From positions 156,577-220,576 of the forward strand of contig JANWYT010000020.1 in the NCBI GenBank assembly GCA_025055175.1: 64,000 nucleotides of DNA. Reading direction: 5' to 3'. The DNA comes from Anaerolineae bacterium (GTDB taxonomy: Bacteria > Chloroflexota > Anaerolineae > Aggregatilineales > Phototrophicaceae). The position numbers and the translations under genes were made by a program. Below are positions 41,676 through 51,700 of this stretch, piece by piece (position 1 is the stretch's first letter; the number at the start of each line of letters is the position of its first letter). The notes beneath the pieces were generated by a model. That model did not search any database. It saw nothing but the letters and a program-made list of their open reading frames with translations, and was not told the origin of the DNA.

Positions 41676-44432
41676 ATGAAACACATTTGCGTCATTGGGA
41701 CGGGCTATGTGGGGCTGGTGAACGCCACCTGCTTTGCCGACCTGGGGAACAAAGTAGTGACAGTTGACATTGATGAGGCGAAGATCGCCAAACTCAAGCG
41801 CGGCGAAATGCCTATTTATGAGCCTGGCCTAGAGGAGCTAGTTGAGCGTAATGTCAGGGCAGGCCGCTTGTCCTTCACCACTTCTTACGAAGAGGGCCTA
41901 GAAGACGCCGAATTCGTCTTCGTGTGCGTCGGCACGCCTTCAGCGGTGGACGGCGAAGCCGACCTGAAGTACGTGCGCGCAGCGGCCCAGACCATCGCGC
42001 AGACGATGAAGAAGCCGCTCATCATCATCAATAAATCGACTGTGCCGGTGGGAACGGGCGATTGGACGACGGAGATCATCAGCAAGAGCCAGCCAAAGCC
42101 CATCCCATTCGCAGTCGTGAGCTGCCCAGAGTTCCTGCGCGAGGGCGTAGCCATCCAAGACTTCATGAAGCCGGATCGTACGGTCTTGGGGTCGAGCGAC
42201 CGCGCAGCGGCAGAGAAGGTGGCGGCGCTTTATGAGCCGCTGGGCGCACCCGTCCAAATCACCGACATCCGCACGGCAGAGATGATTAAGTACGCCAGCA
42301 ACGCCTTCCTAGCGACGCGAATCAGCTTCATCAACGAGATCAGCATCATCTGTGAACGCTTGGGCGCAGACGTGACGGAAGTGGCGAAGGGCATGGGCTA
42401 CGACAAGCGCATTGGCCCGCACTTCCTACAAGCCGGCACCGGCTACGGCGGTAGTTGCTTCATGCCCGATGAGACGCTCTTCACGCTCAACAGCCCCAAC
42501 GTGGCAGCTGAACGAATCGTCGACAGCTTTCAACGCAGCGTTGGTACGACCATCCAAGAAGGCGACGTCCAAGTCAAATATCCCCAAGACAAACACGTCC
42601 TAGGCTTCGACGTACACACGGGTCAGTCCATAATCACTCGCGTGAAAGCGCTCACCAAGCGGCCCTACCAGGGCATGATGGTGACGGTCAAAACCAGCAT
42701 GGGCCGTGAACTGCGTGTGACAACCGACCATCCAGTGCTTATCCATGACGGGCAGGCTTTTCGGCTCATCCCCGCAATCCACGTTGCTCCAGGCGACCGC
42801 GTGGCTACGCTGATGAGGCTGCCGCAGACCACTGTGCCGTCGTCATACAATCTGCTTGATTGGCTCGCAGAGACGGACTTGGAGCAGGATGTTTTCCTCA
42901 CGGCTGACGAGCCGATCATCAGCGACGCCTACGATCAGCACCGTCAGGCTATCGCCTCTCACTTGCTCAAACGCCCTGAGGAGATCAAGAGGCGCAATCG
43001 GATGAGCTTGCGCGTCTATCGTCATTTGCAAGCAACCGTCGGCCTGAGCTTCTCAGCTGAGAAAATTCGCCTGTACACTGCCAAAGATGCAGAAGCGCGT
43101 TTGAGCGCTCACATCGAGGTTGACAGCAATTTCATGCGTCTTCTGGGCTACTACGTCTCCGAAGGCTTCATCAGCCAGGACGTTGGACGAGATGGCAGCC
43201 GACGCGAGCGCATTAGTTTCACCTTCCACGAGGACGAACGCGAGTGTCTCGGCGATGTACAATCCATCTTGAGACACTACGGCTTGAAGTTCATCGTCCG
43301 CACCAAAGCTCACACGACAACGATCATGGTTTCATCGCGCGTTTTGGCTTGGCTGATCCGTGACGTTCTAGGTTGCGGCACAAATCCAAGCGACAAAGCG
43401 CTGCCCAACATCGCATTCAATGTGAGCGACGACTTGCGCCTGGAACTGGCGCGTGGGGCTTTCAGCGGCGATAGCGCGCTGACTACCATCCGAGATGGTG
43501 AGGACTCCATGCTGGAATACGCCACCACCAGCAAACGCCTGGCCGATGGCATGACACTGTTGCTCCAATCAATCGGAGTTGTTCCGTCGGTGTGCCAGCG
43601 CATGACGAACAAATCCGCCCATCTTGCCTATGTTTTGCGCATCGGTGGTCATCGACAACTTGACCGAATGCGCAATGTCCTGGCTGACAAGCGCCGTCGA
43701 CCAATTGACGACCTGCTGAGCAGACACGAGCGACACATTGCTCAGGGAGGCTTCCAACGTTATGAAGACTACGCCATCCTCACTGTGCAGGACGTGGAGT
43801 ACATGCCTGTCGATACCCAGGTTTACAGCCTAGAGACCGAAGCAGGCGTCATCGTCGGCTCATATGGGATGATCCAAAAGCAGTGCTTCCCCAAAGATGT
43901 GAAGGCTCTGGCCAACATGGCCCTGACGCACGGTATGCACCCACAGCTCTTGAACGCCGTCATGGAGATCAACGACTTCCAGCGCAAGCACATCGTCATC
44001 AAGGTGCGCGACTTAGTGGGCGGCACGTTCGAAGGCAAAGTGATCGGCGTCCTGGGCTTGGCCTTCAAGGAGAACACCGACGACGTGCGCGAGTCGCCAG
44101 CTCTGACCGTCGTCCGTCAGATGATGAACGGCGGCGCTCAGGTGCGCGCTTATGATCCGGTGGCGATGGACAACGCCATCAAAGAAGCGCCCGGCATGAT
44201 CTTGTGCCACAACCCCTACGACGTGGCCGAAGGCGTGGACTGCCTAGTCATTATGACCCCCTGGAACGAATTCAAGCAGCTCGATATGGCCCGTATCCTG
44301 CGCGCTCAGCGCCATCCCAACATAGTCGATGGCCGCAACTTGTACGATCCCGCCACCATGCGCAGGTTAGGCTTCACCTATCGCGGCGTAGGGCGTGGCT
44401 ACAACGGCGCAGGCCACCACGACGAAGCTTGA
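41676..44432 (+). CDS. ugd: UDP-glucose 6-dehydrogenase precursor interrupted by an intein
   Basis: 918 residues from ATG 41676 (GGTGAG ribosome-site-like sequence upstream), about twice the family length; without the 476-residue intein the product is 442 residues, normal for UGD. It oxidises UDP-glucose to UDP-glucuronate for polysaccharide synthesis. The N-terminal part has the NAD fold ([14 protein letters not shown]), [19 protein letters not shown] and [14 protein letters not shown]-like [11 protein letters not shown] follows. The catalytic motif GGSC-FPKD is split: GTGYGGS ends at residue 260, the intein occupies 261-736, and the catalytic Cys is residue 737 (CFPKDVKAL). The C-terminal part has [18 protein letters not shown], in pieces. 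Activity depends on splicing. Confidence 0.95.
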   Translation: MKHICVIGTGYVGLVNATCFADLGNKVVTVDIDEAKIAKLKRGEMPIYEPGLEELVERNVRAGRLSFTTSYEEGLEDAEFVFVCVGTPSAVDGEADLKYVRAAAQTIAQTMKKPLIIINKSTVPVGTGDWTTEIISKSQPKPIPFAVVSCPEFLREGVAIQDFMKPDRTVLGSSDRAAAEKVAALYEPLGAPVQITDIRTAEMIKYASNAFLATRISFINEISIICERLGADVTEVAKGMGYDKRIGPHFLQAGTGYGGSCFMPDETLFTLNSPNVAAERIVDSFQRSVGTTIQEGDVQVKYPQDKHVLGFDVHTGQSIITRVKALTKRPYQGMMVTVKTSMGRELRVTTDHPVLIHDGQAFRLIPAIHVAPGDRVATLMRLPQTTVPSSYNLLDWLAETDLEQDVFLTADEPIISDAYDQHRQAIASHLLKRPEEIKRRNRMSLRVYRHLQATVGLSFSAEKIRLYTAKDAEARLSAHIEVDSNFMRLLGYYVSEGFISQDVGRDGSRRERISFTFHEDERECLGDVQSILRHYGLKFIVRTKAHTTTIMVSSRVLAWLIRDVLGCGTNPSDKALPNIAFNVSDDLRLELARGAFSGDSALTTIRDGEDSMLEYATTSKRLADGMTLLLQSIGVVPSVCQRMTNKSAHLAYVLRIGGHRQLDRMRNVLADKRRRPIDDLLSRHERHIAQGGFQRYEDYAILTVQDVEYMPVDTQVYSLETEAGVIVGSYGMIQKQCFPKDVKALANMALTHGMHPQLLNAVMEINDFQRKHIVIKVRDLVGGTFEGKVIGVLGLAFKENTDDVRESPALTVVRQMMNGGAQVRAYDPVAMDNAIKEAPGMILCHNPYDVAEGVDCLVIMTPWNEFKQLDMARILRAQRHPNIVDGRNLYDPATMRRLGFTYRGVGRGYNGAGHHDEA
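42456..43883 (+). mobile_element. intein with LAGLIDADG endonuclease domain
   Basis: 476 residues inserted in frame before the catalytic Cys of UGD. Block A starts with Cys1 (CFMPDETLF); block B has Thr89 and His92 in [10 protein letters not shown]; block F is [17 protein letters not shown]. The last residues are Lys-Gln (GMIQKQ) rather than His-Asn, followed by Cys+1. Two LAGLIDADG-like motifs are visible: LLGYYVSEG (intein residues 229-237, acidic Glu) and LARGAFSGD (331-339, acidic Asp), about 100 residues apart, as in active homing endonucleases. The region looks somewhat less GC-rich than the extein and uses less biased codons, suggesting transfer. Gln-terminated inteins are known to splice, but with the His also missing, activity is unproven. 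Confidence 0.9.
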
Positions 44433-44455
44433 GGCACAGGCGCTCATCCCCTGAC

Positions 44456-45256
44456 TCAGGCCAGGCGCTCTAATAGCGCAGGAATTTCTTGCAACGATTG
44501 GACGACGGCATGAGGCCGCACGTCCGTGCCATCTTTGGGGAAAGTCGGCAAACGGGCCGTGTGCTGTTCCAGCAGAGCCACGCGCTCCAGCGGATCAGCG
44601 GCGCGCCAGGCCAGCACCTCGGCGCTCAGAGAGCGGCCTTCAGCTTCTTCTACCTGGCCCAGCGGAAAGCGCAGCACGCTGATGAAGCCGTTGCGAACTG
44701 GGCAGATCACGTCGTCGTAGTAATGATCGCCAATTTGGACGAAACGCTTGTCTGCACGGTCGGCAGTGTAGCGCGCGTAAAAGTCGGGGCTGGTCTTTAA
44801 GTAGCCTGTACGGTCGGGGGTGAGTACATCGTCGAAGTAGGCAGCCAGGCCCGTCACCTGCAAGATGGGGTCTTGGTACTTGCTCAGGCCTTTGGTGGCG
44901 ACGACCAGCGTGCAGCCCATATCGCGCAGGCGCGCCAACATGCTAGGGGCTTCGTCCAGCACGTCGATGGCGTCGGGATGAGCGTAGGCGCGCCATAGGT
45001 CAATGCCGCGCTGGCTGAGCGACGCGCCGTGCCGTGCGGCGATCTGTTCGATGATGTCATCCCAGTCCATCGTCAACGGGTTGTCGGGGTCTTCGCGCTG
45101 GCGGCGTTCGTTTTCGCGGCTCATCTCGTGCGCCAAGTCGGCGACGGGAATGCCCGTCTGGTCGCGAATCTCTTGGAGCAGCGCTCCTAGCGCACGGCGG
45201 CTGAAGCGATTCTCGACCAGCGTGCTGTCGATGTCGATGAAACAAATGGTTTGCAT
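44456..45256 (-). CDS. HAD-family hydrolase
   Basis: 266 residues of the haloacid dehalogenase superfamily, usually phosphatases. The nucleophile motif is FIDIDSTLVEN (Asp8 and Asp10), motif II is VVATKG with Thr, motif III Lys is in GYLKTSPD, and motif IV Asp residues are in QIGDHYYDDV. A helical cap of about 85 residues lies after motif I, giving a C1-type cap. No signal peptide. The substrate is not evident. It converges with ugd. Confidence 0.88.
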   Translation of the reverse strand: MQTICFIDIDSTLVENRFSRRALGALLQEIRDQTGIPVADLAHEMSRENERRQREDPDNPLTMDWDDIIEQIAARHGASLSQRGIDLWRAYAHPDAIDVLDEAPSMLARLRDMGCTLVVATKGLSKYQDPILQVTGLAAYFDDVLTPDRTGYLKTSPDFYARYTADRADKRFVQIGDHYYDDVICPVRNGFISVLRFPLGQVEEAEGRSLSAEVLAWRAADPLERVALLEQHTARLPTFPKDGTDVRPHAVVQSLQEIPALLERLA

Positions 45257-45332
45257 GAGGATTTACCCTGGTCGAATGCGGCATGGGCCAATGTCAGAAA
45301 AAATGGACAAAAAAGCCTGTAGTGCAAAGCAG

Positions 45333-45340
45333 ATTATAAT
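45333..45340. promoter_or_regulatory. palindromic -10 (ATTATAAT) between divergent genes
   Basis: ATTATAAT is its own reverse complement, giving TATAAT on both strands: 45335-45340 toward the TSP3 gene and 45333-45338 toward the HAD gene. It lies in a direct repeat of AGATTAT (start 45331 and 45342). A single site may serve both genes. Confidence 0.5.
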
Positions 45341-45377
45341 CAGATTATCGCTCTACACATTCTCAGGAGACTTTCGT

Positions 45378-47033
45378 ATGCGTTACAAGCTCGCGCGCGT
45401 CCTATTGGCGTTGTTCGCTCTATGCGCGCTGACATCAGCCAGCCTGGCACAGCGCGGCAGGCCCACCCCCATCCCCGACAGCGACGGCGACGGGATCAAC
45501 GATGCCGCCGATGCTTGCCCCTTCGAGTTTGGATTGCCTTCGCTGAATGGCTGCCCAGACACCGACGGCGACGGCTTCGCCAACAACGTCGATCAATGCC
45601 CACGCGAGCCAGGCCGCAATCAGGGCTGCCCGACGCCACCCAGCGGCGGCTCAAGCCCAGGCCAACCCGCAGACGCCTCGCCAGGAGGATCAGGCCAGCC
45701 TAATCAGCAGCCCCAAGCTCCCGCCGAAACCGCCCCAGAGCCGACGCGCGCGCCGAGCTTCCGCCCGCCCCCTGCGCCAGCGCGCGGCTGCGTGGTCACG
45801 CCAGCGACCGATACCCAGGTGAACCTGCGCCGCGCCCCCAGCACCCGCGCAGAGGTAGGGGAGCGTCTGTCGGTCGGTGAGCAACGCCCCGCCCACTTCA
45901 AGACAGCCGACGCCGCGCGCGTGTTGTGGTACGCCGTCATGGGCCGCGCGGGGTTGCTGTTTGCTAGCGGCCAGGCGGTGGCGGCGCAAGGGCCAGATTG
46001 CCCAGACCTGCCCGACCTGAGCCTAGACGGTCTGCCTGATCCGCTGGAGGGCCAGGGGCTGGACGTGCGCGGCTTCGGCGACTATGAGCGCCGCTCGGTG
46101 GTGGATGGGGAAGGACGCAACTGCCTGCTACTGGCGCCGACCAACATCGCTCGGCCTGTGCTGAACCTGTGCGTCGACGAGGAAGAAGGCTTCGACTTGG
46201 GCCTGCTGTCGGGCATGGACTTCAGCTTCGACGAAGACGAAGCCGCGCAGGATGGCAAGCGGCTCATCCGATACGCGCTCAACCCGCTGGCTGGCAGGTT
46301 AGGTGATGGCAGCGTCGTACCTGATCCATCGCAGCTTGCGCCAGAGGATTTGCTGCAAGGCGTCGAGATCGACCTGAGCCTGTTGGGAGATGAGGCAGAA
46401 GACCCGCTGGGCGGCCTGGTGCTAGACACGCAGAGCGGCAAGGCAAAGTGCTTCCCTGGGGACTCAGAATGCAAGAAAAAGGCCCTCGCGGAGCTAGTGG
46501 CCCAAGTCGCGCCCTTCCTGTTCTACCTGCTAAACGCTTCGCAAGCTATCAAGTTCGGCTATGTTCTGCCGCCCCCACCGCCGCCGCAGGTGACGCCCAC
46601 GCCGACGCCTGGGCCGCAGGTCGTCGATAACCCCAACGCCTGCCTGCTGGGCAGCACAGACGCCAGCGGTCTGGCTTATGCGCAACCTTTCCAGCCCCAG
46701 AGCTTCCCGTTGGTTTACAGCGAATCGCCGTTCCAAGGTCTAATTTTGCAATTCATCAACCTCTTTGCTCTGAGCGATGTACGCCTGAGCGCCGATGTGC
46801 CTGATGCAATTGTCTCGTATATGAGATTAGCGGCCTTCCTCAACAAAGGTAGTGTTATTAGTCCAGTTGCTGAGGCTGAAACTGATGCGGAGAGTCTCTC
46901 GCTTGATCTGTCTGTCGGCTTCTATCCACTCCTCGTTGTGAACGTTGAGCTGGACTACCAACCTTACGCTGTCGGCGTTGATAAAACACCAGAGAATACG
47001 CTCATCATCCGCTGCCAGCAGATCATCAAGTAG
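45378..47033 (+). CDS. secreted TSP3-repeat and SH3b-domain protein
   Basis: 551 residues from ATG 45378 (AGGAGA upstream) beginning with a signal peptide (VLLALFALCALTSASLAQ). Residues about 30-80 hold calcium-binding thrombospondin type 3 repeats (DSDGDGINDAADACP and DTDGDGFANNVDQCP), then a Pro-rich linker and an SH3b domain (about 135-200, CVVTPATDTQVNLRRAPSTR in part). The long remainder contains acidic, Leu-rich sequence with Cys pairs (KCFPGDSECKK), a Pro-rich stretch near 400 (PPPPPPQVTPTPTPG) and a C-terminal beta domain of about 130 residues. The last 90 bases around 46740-47000 are less GC-rich than the rest. Extracellular, role unknown. Confidence 0.82.
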   Translation: MRYKLARVLLALFALCALTSASLAQRGRPTPIPDSDGDGINDAADACPFEFGLPSLNGCPDTDGDGFANNVDQCPREPGRNQGCPTPPSGGSSPGQPADASPGGSGQPNQQPQAPAETAPEPTRAPSFRPPPAPARGCVVTPATDTQVNLRRAPSTRAEVGERLSVGEQRPAHFKTADAARVLWYAVMGRAGLLFASGQAVAAQGPDCPDLPDLSLDGLPDPLEGQGLDVRGFGDYERRSVVDGEGRNCLLLAPTNIARPVLNLCVDEEEGFDLGLLSGMDFSFDEDEAAQDGKRLIRYALNPLAGRLGDGSVVPDPSQLAPEDLLQGVEIDLSLLGDEAEDPLGGLVLDTQSGKAKCFPGDSECKKKALAELVAQVAPFLFYLLNASQAIKFGYVLPPPPPPQVTPTPTPGPQVVDNPNACLLGSTDASGLAYAQPFQPQSFPLVYSESPFQGLILQFINLFALSDVRLSADVPDAIVSYMRLAAFLNKGSVISPVAEAETDAESLSLDLSVGFYPLLVVNVELDYQPYAVGVDKTPENTLIIRCQQIIK

Positions 47034-47106
47034 TGGAAATGGCCCAAGTGCCAGAGGTGTGGGGAGGCAGGCCAATGGCTTGCCCCCGCGCTGAGCTGGA
47101 CTGGCT

Positions 47107-47943
47107 TCAGCGTTGAACCTCGCTGAGCTGGCGGACGACAGGGATGCGCAAGCCCGCCGGGTTGCGCACCAGGCCTGCATCGGCGCTCAGCCAGCCGATT
47201 TGCTGGCTGCCGTCGGTGCAGGTGGCTTCGATGACGTACCAGTTTTTGTTGAAGCTGATCCCCAGCAGCAGATGTTCCATGCGTCCCTGCACAAGGCACA
47301 GCAGTGGCGAGAGACTATCGAGGTCGCCGTAGAGCGGATTGCCCGTGAAGCCCACATAGAGCGTGGCCGGCGTGATTTCGGCGACAGTTTGGATGACAGG
47401 AAGACGTGACAGGTCGCCTCGCAGTAGCACCACTTCGTTGGAAATCCAGCCGCGCAGGTCGCCTGTTTGGACGTACCACCACGTCTGTCGCTCGTTTTGA
47501 CCCAGCACGATCAGGTTGTCGCCGCCGCGCACCACGCCCACGCGGGTGAAGCCCACGCCAGGGCCGCTGCGCAAATTGGCCGCGCGCGCGTTGACGATGG
47601 CGTAGCCAGGCACTTGGGCGATGGCGGTCGGATCGACAGGCAGGGCCAAAGACGGCGCTTGATTGATCCCAACAGAGGGCGAGCGATCCAGCGACGCCGC
47701 CAGTTCGGCAGTCAAGTTGCAGGCGATAGGCGGCAGACCGGGCAGGCGCAGCGCATCGCCGAGGCGGCGGAAGTTGAAGATCAGCACCTCCTGGAGCGTC
47801 GCGTCATCGCTCAGGGTGACGATGCAAGGGGGTGACTCAGAAGGGAGCAAGGCGGGGGTCGGGGTGGGCGCTGGCGTCTGGGCCAAGCTCCAACCGACGA
47901 CTGCGCTCAAGCAAAGGGCAGCAGACAGCGCCAGATGTTTCAT
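47107..47943 (-). CDS. secreted SH3b-domain protein
   Basis: 278 residues with a signal peptide (LALSAALCLSAVVGWSLAQ) and a short Thr/Pro linker. One SH3b domain is clear in the middle (NARAANLRSGPGVGFTRVGVV, in pieces, with WWYVQTGDLRGWIS); a second, weaker SH3-like unit ends the protein (NWYVIEATCTDGSQQIGWLSAD in part). AAGGAGAG precedes ATG 47943 and TACAAT on the minus strand (47986-47991) is a probable -10 box. SH3b domains often bind cell-wall peptides. No hydrolase domain is present. Confidence 0.83.
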   Translation of the reverse strand: MKHLALSAALCLSAVVGWSLAQTPAPTPTPALLPSESPPCIVTLSDDATLQEVLIFNFRRLGDALRLPGLPPIACNLTAELAASLDRSPSVGINQAPSLALPVDPTAIAQVPGYAIVNARAANLRSGPGVGFTRVGVVRGGDNLIVLGQNERQTWWYVQTGDLRGWISNEVVLLRGDLSRLPVIQTVAEITPATLYVGFTGNPLYGDLDSLSPLLCLVQGRMEHLLLGISFNKNWYVIEATCTDGSQQIGWLSADAGLVRNPAGLRIPVVRQLSEVQR

Positions 47944-48045
47944 CGGATTGTCTCTCCTTAGTATCGTCGTGAATGTTCTGACTGCATTGTAACGCCAAAA
48001 GGCGATTCTGGCAGAAGCACCGCAGAAACAGCTCAGTCTTACGCC

Positions 48046-48480
48046 TCAGCCTGCCTGAGCCTTGTCTGCTTCAATCTGCTCCAGCGCTTCCTGCCAGCTC
48101 ATCACAAAGCGATATTTTTTCATCAGTTGGCTCAGGCCATAGGCGCTGCTCAAGGCATTCATGAGGCGCGTCGTCAGCACGTCTTGCCTGACGAAGAAGA
48201 CCAGCCTCTCGTTGGGTGGATCAAGTTCCAACAGGCGGCGCAGTTTCGTCAAGTTGCTGCCGTGTGGCAGCAAGGCAGAACTCTTGACGTAGTAGTGGTA
48301 GACGCTATAGACGGCATGAGGCTGCTGTTCGACCGTTTGGTTGAGCAGCGGCACAGATGCGAAGGCATCTTCCCACGTCCAGGGCCTGAAAATTTCCAGC
48401 ACGATGATCGTCTTCTCTTGGTCGAACCAACTCAAGCGGAAGACTTCGGACTGCTTCAGGACTTCGGCAACTTCTAACAC
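48046..48480 (-). CDS. small STAS-like protein, paralog of the one at 27841
   Basis: 144 residues from a GTG at 48480 with AGGGAG upstream. It begins LEVAEVLKQSEVFRLSWFD and shares KTIIV.EI, PWTWEDAF, VEQQPH, LRRLLE.DPPNE and YRFV.SWQEA with the 27841 protein. By eye most residues are identical or similar, so a recent duplication is likely. No signal peptide. The N-terminus differs: this copy lacks the four residues (MNGH) that precede the shared start in its paralog. Confidence 0.7.
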   Translation of the reverse strand: MLEVAEVLKQSEVFRLSWFDQEKTIIVLEIFRPWTWEDAFASVPLLNQTVEQQPHAVYSVYHYYVKSSALLPHGSNLTKLRRLLELDPPNERLVFFVRQDVLTTRLMNALSSAYGLSQLMKKYRFVMSWQEALEQIEADKAQAG

Positions 48481-48587
48481 TTGACGACTCTCCCTGGGTT
48501 ACTCCAAGTCAACTCTTGGTAATTATAGGTTATAAAGATATGTAAGGCAAGGCTTATGCGACTCATGAACGCAGAGCTTGTCCCCAC

Positions 48588-48611
48588 CCTCATCCCTGAG
48601 TTGGGATGAGG
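48588..48611. repeat. 9-bp inverted repeat CCTCATCCC/GGGATGAGG
   Basis: Perfect arms at 48588-48596 and 48603-48611 around a six-base loop, in the 249-base gap between divergent genes. GGATGAGGG also occurs near 55733-55741, in another intergenic region, so this may be part of a dispersed REP-like family. Confidence 0.45.
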
Positions 48612-48679
48612 ACTAGGAGCTTTGTGCGTTTGCTCTGCTCGTCAACCCGTTATGCGGCGTATTTTCGTCAATTCTGCGC

Positions 48680-48685
48680 TATAAT
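48680..48685 (+). promoter_or_regulatory. -10 box of the PBP-like gene
   Basis: A perfect TATAAT 44 bases upstream of the ATG at 48730, without a clear -35. Confidence 0.55.
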
Positions 48686-48729
48686 GGCGTCATTGTGGCT
48701 CGTTGATTTTGCGTTAGGCGGACGTGAGC

Positions 48730-51700
48730 ATGGACACATCCAACTTCCCCACAGCCCAGCAGCTCTGGCACGCACCCGACAAGACCTCTTGGACAGGTCA
48801 AGACAAAGCCACCCCTGCCCTAGCAGACGTGCCAGCCCTCCCGTCCGACTTGGAGAGCCGCCCGCGTCTGCCCGGCGGCTGGCACTTGCCCGATCCCAAG
48901 CACACGGTCTACGACGCCGCCAGCACCGTCTCCGTCCCTCAGCGCCAAGCCGCGCCCGCTGCCGTGCGCAGCGTCGCTCCAGCCGCTCTCAGCCCAGAAG
49001 ACCTGATCGCGGAAATTCTAGGTCAGGCCCGCTCCAGCGCCCGCCCGATCAGCCCAGAGCCGCTCGCGCCAGAAGATATGCTGTTGCTCGGCACGCCCGC
49101 CAGCGAAGACCAGTCGACGATCGTTGTGCCACAGCCAGCTGACGAGGAAGGCACGGTGTTGCTGCCTGGCATTGGCGAAGACGAGACGGAAGCCTTCAGC
49201 TTCAGCGAATTGGCGGCCCTGCAGGAGCTAGAACGCCAAGCGGCTCAAGATCAAGCAAAAGAGGTGAAGCTAGAGGAGGACGACCTCTCGCCAGCGGCCC
49301 AAATGGCCCTGCTGGCCAAGCAGGCCGAAGCTATCCTGCCGCTGGGCGCAGTTCCTCAACCTGACCCCAACGACCCCGCCGAGGTAGCGCGCCAGCGCCT
49401 GCGCGAGCTGGAAGCCAGCACAGGAGCGACGCGCGTTCTGACAGAAGCTCCTTCTCCCGTCTCTGCTGCCCTGGCGCTAGACGAAGCCGACCAGCAGACG
49501 CGCGAGCAAATGCGCCAGGCTCGCAGCGCCATCCAAATGATCCGCCAACAGTACGACGCCGGCCAGATCAGCTTGGAAGCCGCCGAACAGCAGCAGCAGA
49601 ACTACTACGTCTGGGACGCCAAGCGCCAGACCTACTGGCAGTTCGGCATCAACAAGCTGCGCTGGTTTAAATATGAGACGACCCGTCCCGGCGCTCAGTG
49701 GGAAGAAGCCGACCCGCCCTTCCCGCTGGACGAGACCGAGCCGCTGCTAGGCGGATCGCTGCCCTACTACAGCCAACCACAGCAGCAGGTCGAAGTTAGC
49801 AGCAGTACAGGCCAGGTCTACGGCACGGACGGTCAGAGCGCCGAGCAGACCATCGCCAGCCCAGCCGCCCTGGTCAATGAGCTGGATATGACTTATCTCG
49901 GCAGCGGTCAGGGGACGCAGCAGAACATCAGCGTCGTGCAAGACACCATCCCCGTTGCGCGTCTAGGTGAGCTTGGCGCTCCAGGCCAGACCACCGTCCC
50001 TAGCGCCCAGCCCGCCATCCCTGGCTACGGCGACCAGCCCCGCCAAACCGAGGAGACGCCCAAATTCGACGCCCTGCGCGAACGCGAGCGCAGCAGCGCC
50101 GCTCGCGCCTTCATCTTGGTGCTGGTGGGCCTAATCGCCTGCGGCGCTATCGCCGCCGTGGCCGCCATCGGCGGCGCCACTGCCTGGTACAACCAGCAGA
50201 TCAGCCCCTGGTTGAGCGCCATCGACGCCCTGAGCAACTATCAGCCCGATTTTCAGACGGCGCGCATTCTGGATGCCGAGGGCAACCTGATCGTGGAGCT
50301 GAGCGGGCGCGGTGGCGCGCGCCAAAACGTCTCGCTGGATCGAGTCTCGCCCTTCCTCATCCACGCCATCATCAGCTCCCAGAATCCCACCTTCTACGAC
50401 GACGCTGGCTATTCGCTGGGGGCTGTCCTCCAGTCGGCCAGTCGCGCGCTCAGCGGTGGCGGCGAAGTGAACCTCAAGCCCACCATCACCCAGCAGGTGG
50501 CGCGCAACCTGGTGCTGAAGAACCCCAGCCCCACCGCTCAGCAGAGCATTTTGGAGGGTCTGGTGGCGATGGAGATCGCCAACCGCTACGATAAAAACTT
50601 CATCTTGCAGCTCTACCTGAACGAGTCGTTCTTCGGCAACCAGAGCTACGGCGTGGAAGCGGCTGCGCGCTTCTACTTCAATCAGCCGGCTGCGCGCGTG
50701 AATTTAGCCCAAGCGGCTATGTTGGCGGCAGCACTGCGCTCGCCGGCGGCCAACGATCCCGTCGTCAATCGTGTCCAGGCGGCCCGCGCCGCTCGCGACG
50801 TCATCCGCGAGATGTTGGCCGTCAACTGCCTGCAATTCCAGCACGGCGCGCGCGAACTGTTCTGCGTCAATGAGAACGTGTTCGTCGTCCAAGACGGCCA
50901 GAACGCCCCGCTGCTGCGCGTCAACGCTGATGGCACGTTCGGCGGCGCGCTGGCCATCCAATTGGCAGTCGTAGAGACGGACAGCTACCAGCCCCGCGAA
51001 GCGCGCGGCAAATACCAGCACTTCGTCAACTACGTGCTGGGGATCATGGAGGCGACCTACGGCGCAGAAGCCATCTTCCAGCGCGGCTTCACCGTCTACA
51101 CTACGCTCATCCCGCGTATGCAGGACGAGTCGGAGCGCGCCCTGCGCCAGCAGATCAGCGCGTTGGTCAGCAACGGCGTCAACACCGGCGCCATCCTCAT
51201 CACCGATCCCACGACTGGCGCCATCCGCGCCTTCGTCGGCAGCCCCGACTTTAACAACGCCGAGGTGAATGGGCAGGAAGACTACGCGCGCACCTGGCAG
51301 CAGAGCGGCGACATCATCAAACCGCTGGTCTACGCGGCGGCGCTGGAAGGCGGCCCGAACGGCTACTACACCCCTGCCAGCGTGCTGTTCGATGTGCCAT
51401 CGCAGTACACGGGCCTGGGCGGGGCTGTCTTCACCCCAACCAACGTCGGCGGACGCTTCTCTGGTGTTTTGCCGCTGCGCAATGCTTTAGCCACCATCAA
51501 CACCGTGACGGCAGTCAAGACGTTGGAATTCGTCGGGACGGACAAATTCGCTGATCTAGCGGGCCGCCTGGGCCTGAACTTCTTGCCAGAAGAGCCGATC
51601 ACGGTGCAGACGGCGGCCGGCTTCAACCAGGTACGCCTCATCGACCTGATGAAAGCTTACGGCACGCTGGCCAACGGCGGTCGCTTCACGAGCCTGCACG

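Noticed and set aside
42456..43883. The UGD insert as a fusion domain or assembly error
   Set aside because: Cys at the start, Cys at +1, block B Thr-x-x-His and two LAGLIDADG motifs fit an intein, and the frame is unbroken across both junctions.
45003..45377. Upstream extension of the TSP3/SH3b gene frame
   Set aside because: It runs antisense through the HAD gene; the ATG at 45378 has AGGAGA and starts a signal peptide.
48588..48611. CRISPR or transposon end
   Set aside because: Only one palindrome here, no spacing series, no transposase gene near.
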